Assembly: GCA_958298945.1 (NCBI GenBank)
Contig: OY282609.1
Span: 40,314,954-40,378,953 of the forward strand
DNA length: 64,000 nt
Direction: 5' to 3'
DNA from: Atherix ibis
Taxonomy: Eukaryota > Arthropoda > Insecta > Diptera > Athericidae
The position numbers were made by a program, and so were the translations under genes. Below the pieces are notes generated by a model, which made no database searches, was not told the origin of the DNA, and saw only the letters and a list, made by a program, of their open reading frames with translations. The first letter of the stretch is position 1; each line of letters begins with the position of its first letter. Below are positions 43,771 through 57,300 of this stretch, piece after piece.

Positions 43771-45940
43771 AGTAGAAATTTTTAGTAGAAATTTTCGGTA
43801 GAAATTTTTAGAAGAAATTTTCAGTAGAAATTTTCAATAGAAATTTTCAATAGAAATTTTCAGTAGAAATTTTGAGGAGAAATTATCAGCAGAAATTTTT
43901 AGTAGAAATTTTCAGTAGAAATTTTTAGTAGAAATGTTCAGCATACATTTTTAGTTGAAATTTTCAGTAGAAATTTTTAGTAGAAATTTCCAGTAGAAAT
44001 TTTCAATAGAAATTTTCAATAGAAATTTTCAGTAGAAATTTTGAGGAGAAATTTTCAGTAGAAATTTTCAGTATAAATTTTCAGTATGAATTTTCAGTAG
44101 AAGTCTTAGTGCGAAATATCAGTAGAAATGTTCAGCATAAATTTTTAGTTGAAATTTTCAGTAGAAATTTTCAGAAGGAATTTTTAGTGGAAATTTTCAG
44201 TAGAAATTTTCAGTAGAAATTTTCAGTAGAAATTTTCAGTAGAAATTTTCAGTAGAAATTTTCAGTAGAAATTTTCAGTAGAAAATTTCAGTAAAAATTT
44301 TCAGTAGAAATTTCCAACAGATATTTTCAGTAGATACTTTCAGTAGATATTTTCAGTAGAAATTTTTAGAAGAAATCTTAAGTAGAAATTTTCAGTAGAA
44401 ATTTTCTGTAGAAATTTTCAGTAGAAATTTTCAGTAGAAATTTTCAGTAGAAATTTTCAGTAGAAATTTTCAGTAGAAATTTTCAGTAAAAATTTTCAGT
44501 AGAAATTTTCAGTAAAAATTTTCAGTAGAAACTTTCAGTAGAAATCTTCAGTAGAAATTTTCAGTAGAAATTTTCAGTAGATATTTTCAATAGATATTTT
44601 CAGTAGATATTTTCAGTAGATATTTTAAGTCGAAATTTTCAGTACAAATTTTCAGTACAAATTTTCAGTAGAAATTTTCAGTACAAATTTTCAATATAAA
44701 TTTTCAGTAGAAATTTTAGTGCGAATTATCAGTAGAAATGTTCAGCATAAATTTTTAGTTGAAATTTTCAGTAGAAATTTTCAGTACAAATTTTTAGTAG
44801 AAATTTTCAGTAGAAATTTTCAGTAGAAATTTTCAGTAGAAATTTTCAGTAGAAATTTTCAGTAGACATTTTCAACATAAATTTTCAGTATGAATTTTCA
44901 GTAGAAATTTTAGTGCGAATTATCAGTAGAAATGTTCAGTATAAATTTTTAGTTGAAATTTTCAGTAGAAATTTTCAGTAGAAATTTTCAGTAGAAATTT
45001 TTAGTAGAAATTTTCAGTAGAAATTTTCAGTAGAAATTTTCAGTAGAAATTTTCAGTAGAAATTTTCAGTAGAAATTTTCAGTAGAAATTTTCAGTAGAA
45101 ATTTTCAGTAGAAATTTTCAGTAGAAATTTTCAGTAGAAATTTTCAGTAGAAATTTTCAGTAGAAATTTTCAGTAGAAGTTTTCAGTAGAAATTTTCAGT
45201 AGAAATTTTCAGTAGAAATTTTCAGTAGAAATTTTCAGTAGAAATTTTCAGTAGAAATTTTCAGTAGAAATTTTCAGTAGAAATTTTCAGTAGAAATTTT
45301 CAGTAGAAATTTTCAGTAGAAATTTTTAGTAGAAATTTTCAGTACCAATAGTCAGTAGCAATTTTGGGTAGAAAATTTCTGTAAAAATTTTCAGTAGAAA
45401 TAGTTAGTAGAAATTTTCGGTAGGAATTTTCAAAGAAATGTTCAGTAGAAATTATCAGTTGGAATTTTCAGTAGAAATTTTCAGTGGGAATTATCAGTAG
45501 AAATGTTCAGCATAAAATTTTAGTGGAATTTTTAGTAGAAATTTTTAGCAGAAATTTTAGTAGAATTTTTTTGTAGAAATTTTCAGTAGAAATTTTCAGT
45601 AGATATTTTCAGTAGAAATTTTTAGTAGAAATTTTCAGTAGAAATTTTCTGTAGAAATTTTCTGCAAAAATTTTCAGTAGAAATGTTCAGCATAAATTTT
45701 TAGTTGAAATTTTCAGTAGAAATTTTCAGTAGAAATTTTCAGTAGAAAGTTTCAGTAGAAATTTTCAGTAGAAATTTTCAGTAAAATTTTCAGTGCAAAT
45801 TTTCAGTAGAAATTTTCAATATAAGTTTTTAGTGCGAATTATCAGTAGAAATGTTCAGCATAAATTTTTAGTTGAAATTTTCAGTAGAAATTTTCTGTAG
45901 AAATTTTTAGTACAAATTTTCAGTAGAAATTTTCTGTAGA
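43771..45940 (+). repeat. Segmental duplication S8, copy 2
   Basis: Copy of 39,505-41,700 with Block C (43,942), the GAAGTCTTAG variant (44,102), the CATTTTCAACAT module and Block D with a relic CCAAT marker (45,343). It lies directly after S9 copy 1, so S8-S9-S8-S9 alternate from 39.5 to 49.0 kb with a 38-kb-like segment inserted between the last two. Confidence 0.87.
45343..45670 (+). repeat. Block D copy 4 with relic CCAAT marker
   Basis: Same content as 41,090-41,420, including the CAATAG change and the seven-T unit at 45,564. The shared change shows that the marker decayed before S8 was duplicated. Confidence 0.86.
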
Positions 45941-46927
45941 AAATTTCAGTAGAAATTTTCAGTAGATATTTTCAGTAGATATTTTCAGTAGATATTTTCA
46001 GTAGAAATTTTCAGTAGAAATTTTCAGTACAAATTTTCAGTAGAAATTTTCAGTAGAAATTTTAGTGCCAATTATCAGTAGAAATGTTCAGCATAAATGT
46101 TCAGTAGAAATTTTCAGTAGGAATTTTCAGTAGAAATTTTCAGTAGAAATTATCAGTAGAAATGTTCAGCATAAAATTTTAGTAGAATTTTTAGTAGAAA
46201 TTTTTAGCAGAAATTTTAGTAGAAATTTTTAATAGAAATTTTCAGTAGAAATTTTCAGTAGAAATTTTCGGTAGAAATTTTTAGGAGAATTATCAGTAGA
46301 ATTTTTCAGGAGAAATTTTCGGTAGAAATTTTCAGTAGTAATTTTCAGTAGACATTTTCAGTAGAAATTTTCAGTAAAAATTTTCAGTAAAAATTTTCAG
46401 TAGAAATTTTCAGTAGAAATTTTTAGTAGAAATTTTCAGTAGAAATTTTCAGTAGAAATTTTCAGTAGAAATTTTCAGTAGAAATTTTCAGTAGAAATTT
46501 TCAGTAGAAATTTTCAGTAGAAATTTTCAGTAGAAATTTTCAGTAGAAATTTTCAGTAGAAATTTTCAGTAGAAATTTTCAGTAGAAATTTTCAGTAGAA
46601 ATTTTCAGTAGGAATTTTCAGTAGAAATTTTCTGTAGAAATTTTCTGTAGAAATTTTCAGTAGAAATTTTCAGTAGAAATTTTCAGTAGAAATTTTCAGT
46701 ACAAATTTTCAGTAGAAATTTTCAGTAGAAATTTTCAATATAAATTTTCAGTAGGAATTTTCGGTAGAAATTTTTAGGAGAAATTATCAGCAGAAATTTT
46801 TAGTAGAAATTTTCAGAAGAAATTTTTAGTAGAAATTTTCAGTAGAAATTTTTAGTAGAAATTTTCGGTAGAAATTTTTAGAAGATATTTTCAGTAGAAA
46901 TTTTTAGTAGAAATTTTCAGTAGAAAT
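45941..46927 (+). repeat. Shortened copy of the 38-kb segment
   Basis: Follows the order of 37,990-39,000 but lacks the section with TAGTGATTTATTAG; GTGCCAATT at about 46,065 comes directly after a short consensus run. It includes GGAGAATTATCAG at 46,285 and a consensus run of about 15 units near 46,425-46,610. Confidence 0.82.
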
Positions 46928-49020
46928 TTTTAGAAGAAATTTTCAGCAGAAATTTTAGTAGAAATGTTTAATAGAAATTATCAGTAGAAATTTTCAGTAG
47001 AAATTTTCGGTAGAAATGTTTAGAAGAAATTTTCAGTAGAAATTTTTAGTAGAAATTTTCAGTAGAAATTTTTAGAAGAAATTTTCAGCAGAAATTTTTA
47101 GTAGAAATTTTCAGTAGAAATTTTTAGAAGAAATTTTCAGCAGAAATTTTAGTAGAAATGTTTAATAGAAATTATCAGTAGATATTTTCAGTAGAAATTT
47201 TCAGTAGAAATTTTCAGTAGAAATTTTCAGTAGAAATTTTTAGTACAAATTTTCAGCAGAAATTTTAGTAGAAATGTTTAATAGAAATTATCAGTAGAAA
47301 TTTTCAGTAGAAATTTTCGGTAGAAATTTTTAAAAGAAATTTTCAGTAGAAATTTTTAGTAGAAATGTTCAGTAGAAATTTTTAGAAGAAATTTTCAGTA
47401 GAAATTTCAGTAGAAATTTTCAGTAGAAATTTTCAGTTGAAATTTTCAGTAGCTATAATTTGTAGATATTTTCAGTAGAAATTTTCAGTAGAAATTTTCT
47501 GTAGAAATTTTCTGCAAAAATTTTCAGTAGAAATGTTCAGCATAAATTTTTAGTTGAAATTTTCAGTAGAAATTTTCAGTATAAATTTTCAGTAGAAAGT
47601 TTCAGTAGAAATTTTCAGTAGAAATTTTCAGTACAAATTTTCAGTGCAAATTTTCAGTACAAATTTTCAATATAAATTTTTAGTGCGAATTATCAGTAGA
47701 AATGTTCAGCATAAATTTTTATTTGAAATTTTCAGTAGAAATTTTCTGTAGAAATTTTTAGTAGAAATATTCAGTAGAAATTTTCAGTAGAAATTATCAG
47801 TAGAAATTTTTAGTAGAAATTTTCAGTAGAAATTTTCAGTAGAAATTTTCAGTAGAAATCTTCTGTAGAAATTTTCAGTAGAAATCTTCTGTAGAAATTT
47901 TCAGTAGAAATTTTCAGTAGATATTTTCAGTAGAAATTTTCAGTAGATATTTTCAGTAGTAATTTTCAGTAGAAATTTTCAGTACAAATTTTCAGTAGAA
48001 ATTTTCAGTAGAAATTATCAGTAGAAATTTTCAGTAGAAATTTTTAGTAGAAATTTTCAGTAGAAATTATCAGTAGAAATTTTCAATATAAATTTTCAGT
48101 AGTGATTTATTAGTAGAAATTTTAGTGCGAATTATCAGTAGAAATGTTCAGCATAAATGTTCAGTAGAAATTTTCTACTGATAATTTCTTTAAACATTTC
48201 TACTAAAATTTCTGCTGAAAATTTTTAGTAGATATTTTCAGAAGAATTGTTTAGTAGAAATTTTCAGTAGAAATTTTTAGTAGAAATTTTCAGTAGAAAT
48301 TTTCTGTAGAAATTTTCTGCAAAAATTTTCAGTAGAAATGTTCACCATAAATTTTTAGTTGAAATTTTCAGTAGAAATTTTCAGTAGAAATTTTCAGTAG
48401 AAAGTTTCAGTAGAAATTTTCAGTAGAAATTTTCAGTAGAAATTTTCAGTAGAAATTTTCAGTGCAAATTTTCAGTAGAACTTTTCAATATAAATTTTTA
48501 GTGCGAATTATCAGTAGAAATGTTCAGCATAAATTTTTAGTTGAAATTTTCAGTAGAAATTTTCTGTAGAAATTTTTAGTAGAAATATTCAGTAGAAATT
48601 TTCAGTAGAAATTTTCAGTAGAAATTTTTAGTAGAAATTTTCAGTAGAAATTTTCAGTAGAAATTTTCAGTAAAAATTTTCAGTAGAAATTTTCAGTAGA
48701 AATTTTCAGTAGAAATCTTCTGTAGAAATTTTCAGTAGAAATTTTCAGTAGATATTTTCAGTAGATATTGTTAGTAGATATTTTCAGTAGAAATTTTCAG
48801 TAGAAATTTTCAGTAGAAATTTTCAGTAGAAATTTTCAGTAGAAATTTTCAGTAGAAATTTTCAGTAGAAATTTTCAGTAGAAATTTTTAGTAGAAATTT
48901 TCAGTAGAAATTATCAGTAGAAATTTTCAATATAAATTTTCAGTAGTGATTTATTAGTAGAAATTTTAGTGCCAATTATCAGTAGAAATGTTCAGCATAA
49001 ATGTTCAGTAGAAATTTTCA
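46928..49020 (+). repeat. Segmental duplication S9, copy 2
   Basis: Copy of 41,701-43,770 with the TAGCTATAATTTGTAG unit (47,451), markers at 48,098 and 48,942 and the inverted patch at 48,172. It has about four more units than copy 1 between the inverted patch and the last marker. One private change is TTCACCATAAAT for TTCAGCATAAAT near 48,343. Confidence 0.86.
48172..48224 (-). repeat. Second type of inverted patch (53 bp), copy 2
   Basis: Copy of the patch at 42,961 with one A deleted (TTTCTTTAAAC for TTTCTATTAAAC). The palindromic left border is kept intact at 48,161-48,181. Its existence at the S9 offset shows that it was duplicated with the segment and did not arise twice. Confidence 0.92.
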
Positions 49021-50489
49021 GTAGGAATTTTCAGTAGAAATTTTGAGTGGAAATTATCAGTAGAAATGTTCAGCATAAAATTTTAGTAGAATTTTTAGTA
49101 GAAATTTTTAGCAGAAATTTTAGTAGAAATTTTTAATAGAAATTTTCAGTAGAAATTTTCAGTAGAAATTTTCGGTAGAAATTTTTATGAGAAATTTTCA
49201 GTAGAATTTTTCAGTAGAAATTTTCAGTAGAAATTTTCAGTAGAAATTTTCAGTAGAAATTTTCAGTAGAAATTTTCAGTAGAAATTTTCAGTAGAAATT
49301 TTCAGTAGAAATTTTCAGTAGAAATTTTCAGTAGAAATTTCCAGTAGAAATTTTCAGTAGAAATTTTCAGTAGAAATTTTCAGTAGAAATTTTCAGTAGA
49401 AATTTTCAGTAGAAATTTTCAGTAGAAATTTTCAGTACAAATTTTCAGTAGAAATTTTCAGTAGAAATTTTCAGTAGAAATCTTCAGTAGAAATTTTCAG
49501 TAGAAATTTTCAGTACAAATTTTCAGTAGAAATTTTCAGTAGAAATTTTCAGTAGAAATTTTCAATATAAATTTTCAGTAGGAATTTTCGGTAAAAATTT
49601 TTAGGAGAAATTATCAGCAGAAATTTTTAGAAGAAATTTTCAGTAGAAATTTTTAGTAGAAATTTTCAGTAGAAATTTTTAGAAGAAATTTTCAGCAGAA
49701 ATTTTAGTAGAAATGTTTAATAGAAATTATCAGTAGAAATTTTCAGTAGAAATTTTCGGTAGAAATTTTTAGAAGAAATTTTCAGTAGAAATTTTTAGTA
49801 GAAATTTTCAGTAGAAATTTTTAGAAGAAATTTTCAGCAGAAATTTTTAGTAGAAATTTTCAGTAGAAATTTTTAGAAGAAATTTTCAGCAGAAATTTTA
49901 GTAGAAATGTTTAATAGAAATTATCAGTAGAAATTTTCAGTAGAAATTTTCGGTAGAAATTTTTAGAAGAAATTTGCAGTAGAAATTTTTTGTAGAAATT
50001 TTCAGTAGAAATTTTCAGTAGAAATTTTCAGTAGAAATTTTCAGTAGAAATTTTTAGTAGAAATGTTCAGCAGAAATTTTAGTAGAAATGTTTAATAGAA
50101 ATTATCAGTAGAAATTTTCAGTAGAAATTTTCGGTAGAAATTTTTAGAAGAAATTTTCAGTAGAAATTTTTAGTAGAAATGTTCAGTAGAAATTTTTAGA
50201 AGAAATTTTCAGTAGAAATTTCAGTAGAAATTTTCAGTAGAAATTTTCAGTAGAAATTTTCAGTTGAAATTTTCAGTAGATATAATTTGTAGATATTTTC
50301 AGTAGAAATTTTCAGTAGAAATTTTCTGTAGAAATTTTCTGCAAAAATTTTCAGTAGAAATGATAAGCATACATTTTTAGTTGAAATTTTCAGTAGAAAT
50401 TTTCAGTAGAAATTTTCAGTAGAAAGTTTCAGTAGAAATTTTCAGTAGAAATTTTCAGTACAAATTTTCAGTGCAAATTTTCAGTAGAA
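49021..50489 (+). repeat. Right-domain mosaic with TTTTTAGAAG field
   Basis: A TTTTTATGAG unit (49,185), a consensus run to about 49,435, then GGTAAAAATTTTTAGGAG and four trios of TTTTCAGCAG, TTTTAGTAG, AAATGTTTAATAG, ending at TATAATTTGTAG (50,285). The part from 49,581 matches 51,980 onward at an offset of 2,399 bp. GATAAGCATACATT at about 50,362 is a private variant. Confidence 0.82.
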
Positions 50490-52305
50490 ATTTTCAATAT
50501 AAATTTTTAGTGCGAATTATCAGTAGAAATGTTCAGCATAAATTTTTAGTTGAAATTTTCGGTAGAAATTTTCTGTAGAAATTTTTAGTAGAAATATTCA
50601 GTAGAAATTTTCAGTAGAAATTATCAGTAGAAATTTTTAGTAGAAATTTTCAGTAGAAATTTTCAGTAGAAATTTTCAGTAGAAATTTTCGGTAAAAATT
50701 TTCAGTAGAAATTTTCAGTAGAAATTTTCAGTAGAAATCTTTTGTAGAAATTTTCAGTAGAAATTTTCAGTAGATATTTTCAGTAGATATTTTCTGTAGA
50801 TATTTTCAGTAGAAATTTTCAGTAGAAATTTTCAGTACAAATTTTCAGTAGAAATTTTCAGTAGAAATTTTCAGTAGAAATTTTCAGTAGAAATTTTCAG
50901 TAGAAATTTTCAGTAGAAATTTTCAGTAGAAATTTTCAGTAGAAATTTTTAGTAGAAATTTTCAGTAGAAATTTTTAGTAGAAATTTTCAGTAGAAATTA
51001 TCAGTAGAAATTTTCAATATAAATTTTCAGTAGTGATTTATTAGTAGAAATTTTAGTGCGAATTATCAGTAGAAATGTTCAGCATAAATGTTCAGTAGAA
51101 ATTTTCAGTAGAAATTTTCAGTGGAAATTATCAGTAGAAATGTTCAGCATAAAATTTTAGTAGAATTTTTAGTAGAAATTTTTAGCAGAAATTTTAGTAG
51201 AAATTTTTAATAGAAATTTTCAGTAGAAATTTTCAGTAGAAATTTTCGGTAGAAATTTTTATGAGAAATTTTCAGTAGAAATTTTCGGTAGAAATTTTCA
51301 GTAGTAATTTTCAGTAGAAATTTTCAGTAGAAATTTTCAGTAGAAATTTTCAGTAAAAATTTTCAGTAGAAATTTTCAGTAGAAATTTTCAGTAGAAATT
51401 TTCAGTAGAAATTTTCAGTAGAAATTTTCAGTAGAAATTTTCAGTAGAAATTTTCAGTAGAAATTTTCAGTAGAAATTTTCAGTAGAAATTATCAGTAGA
51501 AATTTTCAGTAGAAATTTTCAGTAGAAATTTTCAGTAGAAATTTTCAGTAGAAATTCTCAGCAGAAATTTTCAGTAGAAATTCTCAGTAGAAATTCTCAG
51601 TAGAAATTTTCAGTACAAATTTTCAGTAGAAATTTTCAGTAGAAATTTTCAGTAGAAATTTTCAGTAGAAATTTTCAGTAGAAATTTTCAGTAGAAATTT
51701 TCAGTAGAAATTTTCAGTAGAAATTTTCAGTAGAAATTTTCAGTAGAAATTTTCAGTAGAAATTTTCAGTAGAAATTTTCAGTAGAAATTTTCAGTAGAA
51801 ATTTTCAGTAGAAATTTTCAGTAGAAATTTTCAGTAGAAATTTTCAGTAGAAATTTTCAGTAGAAATTTTCAGTAGAAATCTTCAGTAGAAATTTTCAGT
51901 AGAAATTTTCAGTACAAATTTTCAGTAGAAATTTTCAGTAGAAATTTTCAGTAGAAATTTTCTATATAAATTTTCAGTAGGAATTTTCGGTAAAAATTTT
52001 TAGGAGAAATTATCAGCAGAAAATTTTAGAAGAAATTTTCAGTAGAAATTTTTAGTAGAAATTTTCAGTAGAAATTTTTAGAAGAAATTTTCAGCAGAAA
52101 TTTTAGTAGAAATGTTTAATAGAAATTATCAGTAGAAATTTTCAGTAGAAATTTTCGGTAGAAATTTTTAGAAGAAATTTTCAGTAGAAATTTTTAGTAG
52201 AAATTTTCAGTAGAAATTTTTAGAAGAAATTTTCAGCAGAAATTTTTAGTAGAAATTTTCAGTAGAAATTTTTAGAAGAAATTTTCAGCAGAAATTTTAG
52301 TAGAA
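50490..52305 (+). repeat. Right-domain segment, copy 1 of the 1.8-kb pair
   Basis: From TGCGAATTATCAG (50,511) through CTTTTGTAG, the marker at 51,029 with GTGCGAATT, a TTTTTATGAG unit, the TTCTCAGCAG cluster, a consensus run of roughly 17 units (about 51,640-51,880) and a TTTTAGAAG field. It matches 52,306 onward at offsets of 1,816 bp (50,511) and 1,803 bp (51,029). Confidence 0.84.
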
Positions 52306-55140
52306 ATTTTCAATATAAATTTTTAGTGCGAATTATCAGTAGAAATGTTCAGCATAAATTTTTAGTTGAAATTTTCAGTAGAAATTTTCTGTAGAAATTT
52401 TTAGTAGAAATATTCAGTAGAAATTTTCAGTAGAAATTATCAGTAGAAATTTTTAGTAGAAATTTTCAGTAGAAATTTTCAGTAGAAATTTTCAGTAGAA
52501 ATTTTCGGTAAAAATTTTCAGTAGAAATTTTCAGTAGAAATTTTCAGTAGAAATCTTTTGTAGAAATTTTCAGTAGAAATTTTCAGTAGATATTTTCAGT
52601 AGATATTTTCAGTAGATATTTTCAGTAGAAATTTTCAGTAGAAATTTTCAGTACAAATTTTCAGTAGAAATTTTCAGTAGAAATTTTCAGTAGAAATTTT
52701 CAGTAGAAATTTTCAGTAGAAATTTTCAGTAGAAATTTTCAGTAGAAATTTTCAGTAGAAATTTTCAGTAGAAATTTTTAGTAGAAATTTTCAGTAGAAA
52801 TTATCAGTAGAAATTTTCAATATAAATTTTCAGTAGTGATTTATTAGTAGAAATTTTAGTGCGAATTATCAGTAGAAATGTTCAGCATAAATGTTCAGTA
52901 GAAATTTTCAGTAGAAATTTTCAGTGGAAATTATCAGTAGAAATGTTCAGCATAAAATTTTAGTAGAATTTTTAGTAGAAATTTTTAGCAGAAATTTTAG
53001 TAGAAATTTTTAATAGAAATTTTCAGTAGAAATTTTCAGTAGAAATTTTCGGTACAAATTTTTAGGAGAAATTTTCAGTAGAATTTTTTAGGAGAAATTT
53101 TCGGTAGAAATTTTCAGTAGTAATTTTCAGTAGAAATTTTCAGTAGAAATTTTCAGTAGAAATTTTCAGTAGAAATTTTCAGTAAAAATTTTCAGTAGAA
53201 ATTTTCAGTAGAAATTTTCAGTAGAAATTTTCAGTAGAAATTTTCAGTAGAAATTTTCAGTAGAAATTTTCAGTAGAAATTTTCAGTAGAAATTTTCAGT
53301 AGAAATTCTCAGTAGAAATTTTCAGTAGAAATTTTCAGTAGAAATTTTCAGTAGAAATTCTTAGTAGAAATTCTCAGTAGAAATTTTCAGTACAAATTTT
53401 CAGTAGAAATTTTCAGTAGAAATTTTCAGTAGAAATTTTCAGTAGAAATTTTCAGTAGAAATTTTCAGTAGAAATTTTCAGTAGAAATTTTCAGTACAAA
53501 TTTTCAGTAGAAATCTTCAGTAGAAATTTCAGTAGAAATTTTCAGTACAAATTTTCAGTAGAAATTTTCAGTAGAAATTTTCAATATAAATTTTCAGTAG
53601 GAATTTTCGGTAGAAATTTTTAGGAGAAATTATCAGCAGAAATTTTTAGTACAAATTTTCAGAAGAAATTTTTAGTAGAAATTTTCAGTAGAAATTTTCA
53701 GTAGAAATTTTCAGTAGAAATTTTCAGTAGAAATTTTCAGTAGAAATTTTCGGTAGAAATTTTTAGAAGAAATTTTCAGTAGAAATTTTTAGTAGAAATG
53801 TTCAGCATACATTTTTAGTTGAAATTTTCAGTAGAAATTTTTAGTAGAAATTTCCAGTAGAAATTTTCAATAGAAATTTTCAATAGAAATTTTCAGTAGA
53901 AATTTTGAGGAGAAATTTTCAGTAGAAATTTTCAGTATAAATTTTCAGTATGAATTTTCAGTAGAAGTTTTAGTGCGAAATATCAGTAGAAATGTTCAGC
54001 ATAAATTTTTAGTTGAAATTTTCAGTAGAAATTTTCAGAAGGAATTTTTAGTGGAAATTTTCAGTAGAAATTTTCAGTAGAATATTTCAGTAGAAATTTT
54101 CAGTAGAAATTTTCAGTAGAAATTTTCAGTAGAAATTTTCAGTAGAAATTTTCAGTAGAAATTTTCAGTAGAAATTTTCAGTAGAAATTTTCAGTAGAAA
54201 TTTTCAGTAGAAAATTTCAGTAAAAATTTTCAGTAGAAATTTTCAACAGATATTTTCAGTAGATACTTTCAGTAGATATTTTCAGTAGAAATTTTTAGTA
54301 GAAATCTTAAGTAGAAATTTTCAGTAGAAATTTTCTGTAGAAATTTTCAGTAGAAATTTTCAGTAGAAATTTTCAGTAGAAATTTTCAGTAGAAATTTTC
54401 AGTAGAAATTTTCAGTAGAAATTTTCAGTAGAAATTTTCAGTAAAAATTTTCAGTAGAAATTTTCAGTAAAAATTTTCAGTAGAAACTTTCAGTAGAAAT
54501 CTTCAGTAGAAATTTTCAGTAGAAATTTTCAGTAGATATTTTCAATAGATATTTTTAGTAGATATTTTAAGTAGATATTTTAAGTCGAAATTTTCAGTAC
54601 AAATTTTCAGTACAAATTTTCAGTAGAAATTTTCAGTACAAATTTTCAATATAAATTTTCAGTAGAAATTTTAGTGCGAATTATCAGTAGAAATGTTCAG
54701 CATAAATTTTTAGTTGAAATTTTCAGTAGAAATTTTCAGTAGAAATTTTTAGTAGAAATTTTCAGTAGAAATTTTCAGTAGAAATTTTCAGTAGAAATTT
54801 TCAGTAGAAATTTTCAGTAGAAATTTTCAGTAGCCATTTTCAACATAAATTTTCAGTATGAATTTTCAGTAGAAATTTTAGTGCGAATTATCAGTAGAAA
54901 TGTTCAGTATAAATTTTTAGTTGAAATTTTCAGTAGAAATTTTCAGTAGAAATTTTTAGTAGAAATTTTCAGTAGAAATTTTCAGTAGAAATTTTCAGTA
55001 GAAATTTTCAGTAGAAAGTTTCAGTAGAAATTTTCAGTAGAAATTTTCAGTAGAAAGTTTCAGTAGAAATTTTCAGTAGAAATTTTCAGTACAAATTTTC
55101 AGTGCAAATTTTCAGTAGAAATTTTCAATATAAATTTTTA
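52306..55140 (+). repeat. Right-domain segment, copy 2, followed by Block C
   Basis: At about 52,306 the TTTTAGTAG trio is cut and joined to TTTTCAATATAAAT, starting the copy. The marker is at 52,832, a TTCTTAG variant at 53,357, and Block C at 53,806, ending with TTAAGTCG (54,580). A CATTTTCAACAT module preceded by GCCATTTTC follows at about 54,835. Confidence 0.84.
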
Positions 55141-57300
55141 GTGCGAATTATCAGTAGAAATGTTCAGCATAAATTTTTAGTTGAAATTTTCAGTAGAAAT
55201 TTTCAGTAGAAATTTTCAGTAGAAATTTTCAGTAGAAAGTTTCAGTAGAAATTTTCAGTAGAAATTTTCAGTACAAATTTTCAGTGCAAATTTTCAGTAG
55301 AAATTTTCAATATAAATTTTTAGTGCGAATTATCAGTAGAAATGTTCAGCATAAATTTTTAGTTGAAGTTTTCAGTAGAAATTTTCTGTAGAAATTTTTA
55401 GTAGAAATATTCAGTAGAAATTTTCAGTAGAAATTATCAGTAGAAATTGTTAGTAGAAATTTTCAGTAGACATTTTCAGTAGAAATTTTCGGTAAAAATT
55501 TTCAGTAGAAATTTTCAGTAGAAATTTTCAGTAGAAATCTTTTGTAGAAATTTTCAGTAGAAATTTTCAGTAGATATTTTCAGTAGATATTTTCAGTAGA
55601 TATTTTCAGTAGAAATTTTCAGTAGAAATTTTCAGTACAAATTTTCAGTAGAAATTTTCAGTAGAAATTTTCAGTAGAAATTTTCAGTAGAAATTTTCAG
55701 TAGAAATTTTCAGTAGAAATTTTCAGTAGAAATTTTCAGTAGAAATTTTTAGTAGAAATTTTCAGTAGAAATTATCAGTAGAAATTTTCAATATAAATTT
55801 TCAGTAGTGATTTATTAGTAGAAATTTTAGTGCGAATTATCAGTAGAAATGTTCAGCATAAATGTTCAGTAGAAATTTTCAGTAGAAATTTTCAGTGGAA
55901 ATTATCAGTAGAAATGTTCAGCATAAAATTTTAGTAGAATTTTTAGTAGAAATTTTTAGCAGAAATTTTAGTAGAAATTTTTAATAGAAATTTTCAGTAG
56001 AAATTTTCAGTAGAAATTTTCGGTACAAATTTTTAGGAGAAATTTTCAGTAGAATTTTTTAGGAGAAATTTTCGGTAGAAATTTTCAGTAGTAATTTTCA
56101 GTAGAAATTTTCAGTAGAAATTTTCAGTAAAAATTTTCAGTAGAAATTTTCAGTAGAAATTTTCAGTAGAAATTTTCAGTAGAAATTTTCAGTAGAAATT
56201 TTCAGTAGAAATTTTCAGTAGAAATTTTCAGTAGAAATTTTCAGTAGAAATTCTCAGTAGAAATTTTCAGTAGAAATTTTCAGTAGAAATTTTCAGTAGA
56301 AATTCTTAGTAGAAATTCTCAGTAGAAATTTTCAGTACAAATTTTCAGTAGAAATTTTCAGTAGAAATTTTCAGTAGAAATTTTCAGTAGAAATTTTCAG
56401 TAGAAATTTTCAGAAGAAATTTTCAGTAGAAATTTTCAGTAGAAATTTTCAGTACAAATTTTCAGTAGAAATCTTCAGTAGAAATTTCAGTAGAAATTTT
56501 CAGTACAAATTTTCAGTAGAAATTTTCAGTAGAAATTTTCAATATAAATTTTCAGTAGGAATTTTCGGTAGAAATTTTTAGGAGAAATTATCAGCAGAAA
56601 TTTTTAGTACAAATTTTCAGAAGAAATTTTTAGTAGAAATTTTCAGTAGAAATTTTCAGTAGAAATTTTCAGTAGAAATTTTCGTTAGAAATTTTTAGAA
56701 GAAATTTTCAGTAGAAATTTTTAGTAGAAATTTTCAGTAGAAATTTTTAGAAGATATTTTCAGCAGAAATTTTAGTAGAAATGTTTAATAGAAATTACCA
56801 GTAGAAATTTTCAGTAGAAATTTTCGGTAGAAATTTTTAGAAGAAATTTTCAGTAGAAATTTTTAGTAGAAATGTTCAGCATACATTTTTAGTTGAAATT
56901 TTCAGTAGAAATTTTTAGTAGAAATTTCCAGTCGAAATTTTCAATAGAAATTTTCAATAGAAATTTTCAGTAGAAATTTTGAGGAGAAATTTTCAGTAGA
57001 AATTTTCAGTATAAATTTTCAGTATGAATTTTCAGTAGAAGTTTTAGTGCGAAATATCAGTAGAAATGTTCAGCATAAATTTTTAGTTGAAATTTTCAGT
57101 AGAAATTTTCAGAAGGAATTTTTAGTGGAAATTTTCAGTAGAAATTTTCAGTAGAATATTTCAGTAGAAATTTTCAGTAGAAATTTTCAGTAGAAATTTT
57201 CAGTAGAAATTTTCAGTAGAAATTTTCAGTAGAAATTTTCAGTAGAAATTTTCAGTAGAAATTTTCAGTAGAAATTTTCAGTAGAAATTTTCAGTAGAAA
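55141..57300 (+). repeat. Segmental duplication S10, copy 1 (about 2.2 kb)
   Basis: Includes GAAGTTTTCAG, TTGTTAG, CTTTTGTAG, the marker at 55,803, TTTTTTAGGAG, TTCTTAG (56,302), TACC-free AGGAG units and Block C (56,880), which is cut short at about 57,300. It matches 57,700-59,690 at offsets of 2,374 bp (marker) and 2,387 bp (56,302; 56,880; 57,039), one unit apart. Confidence 0.86.
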
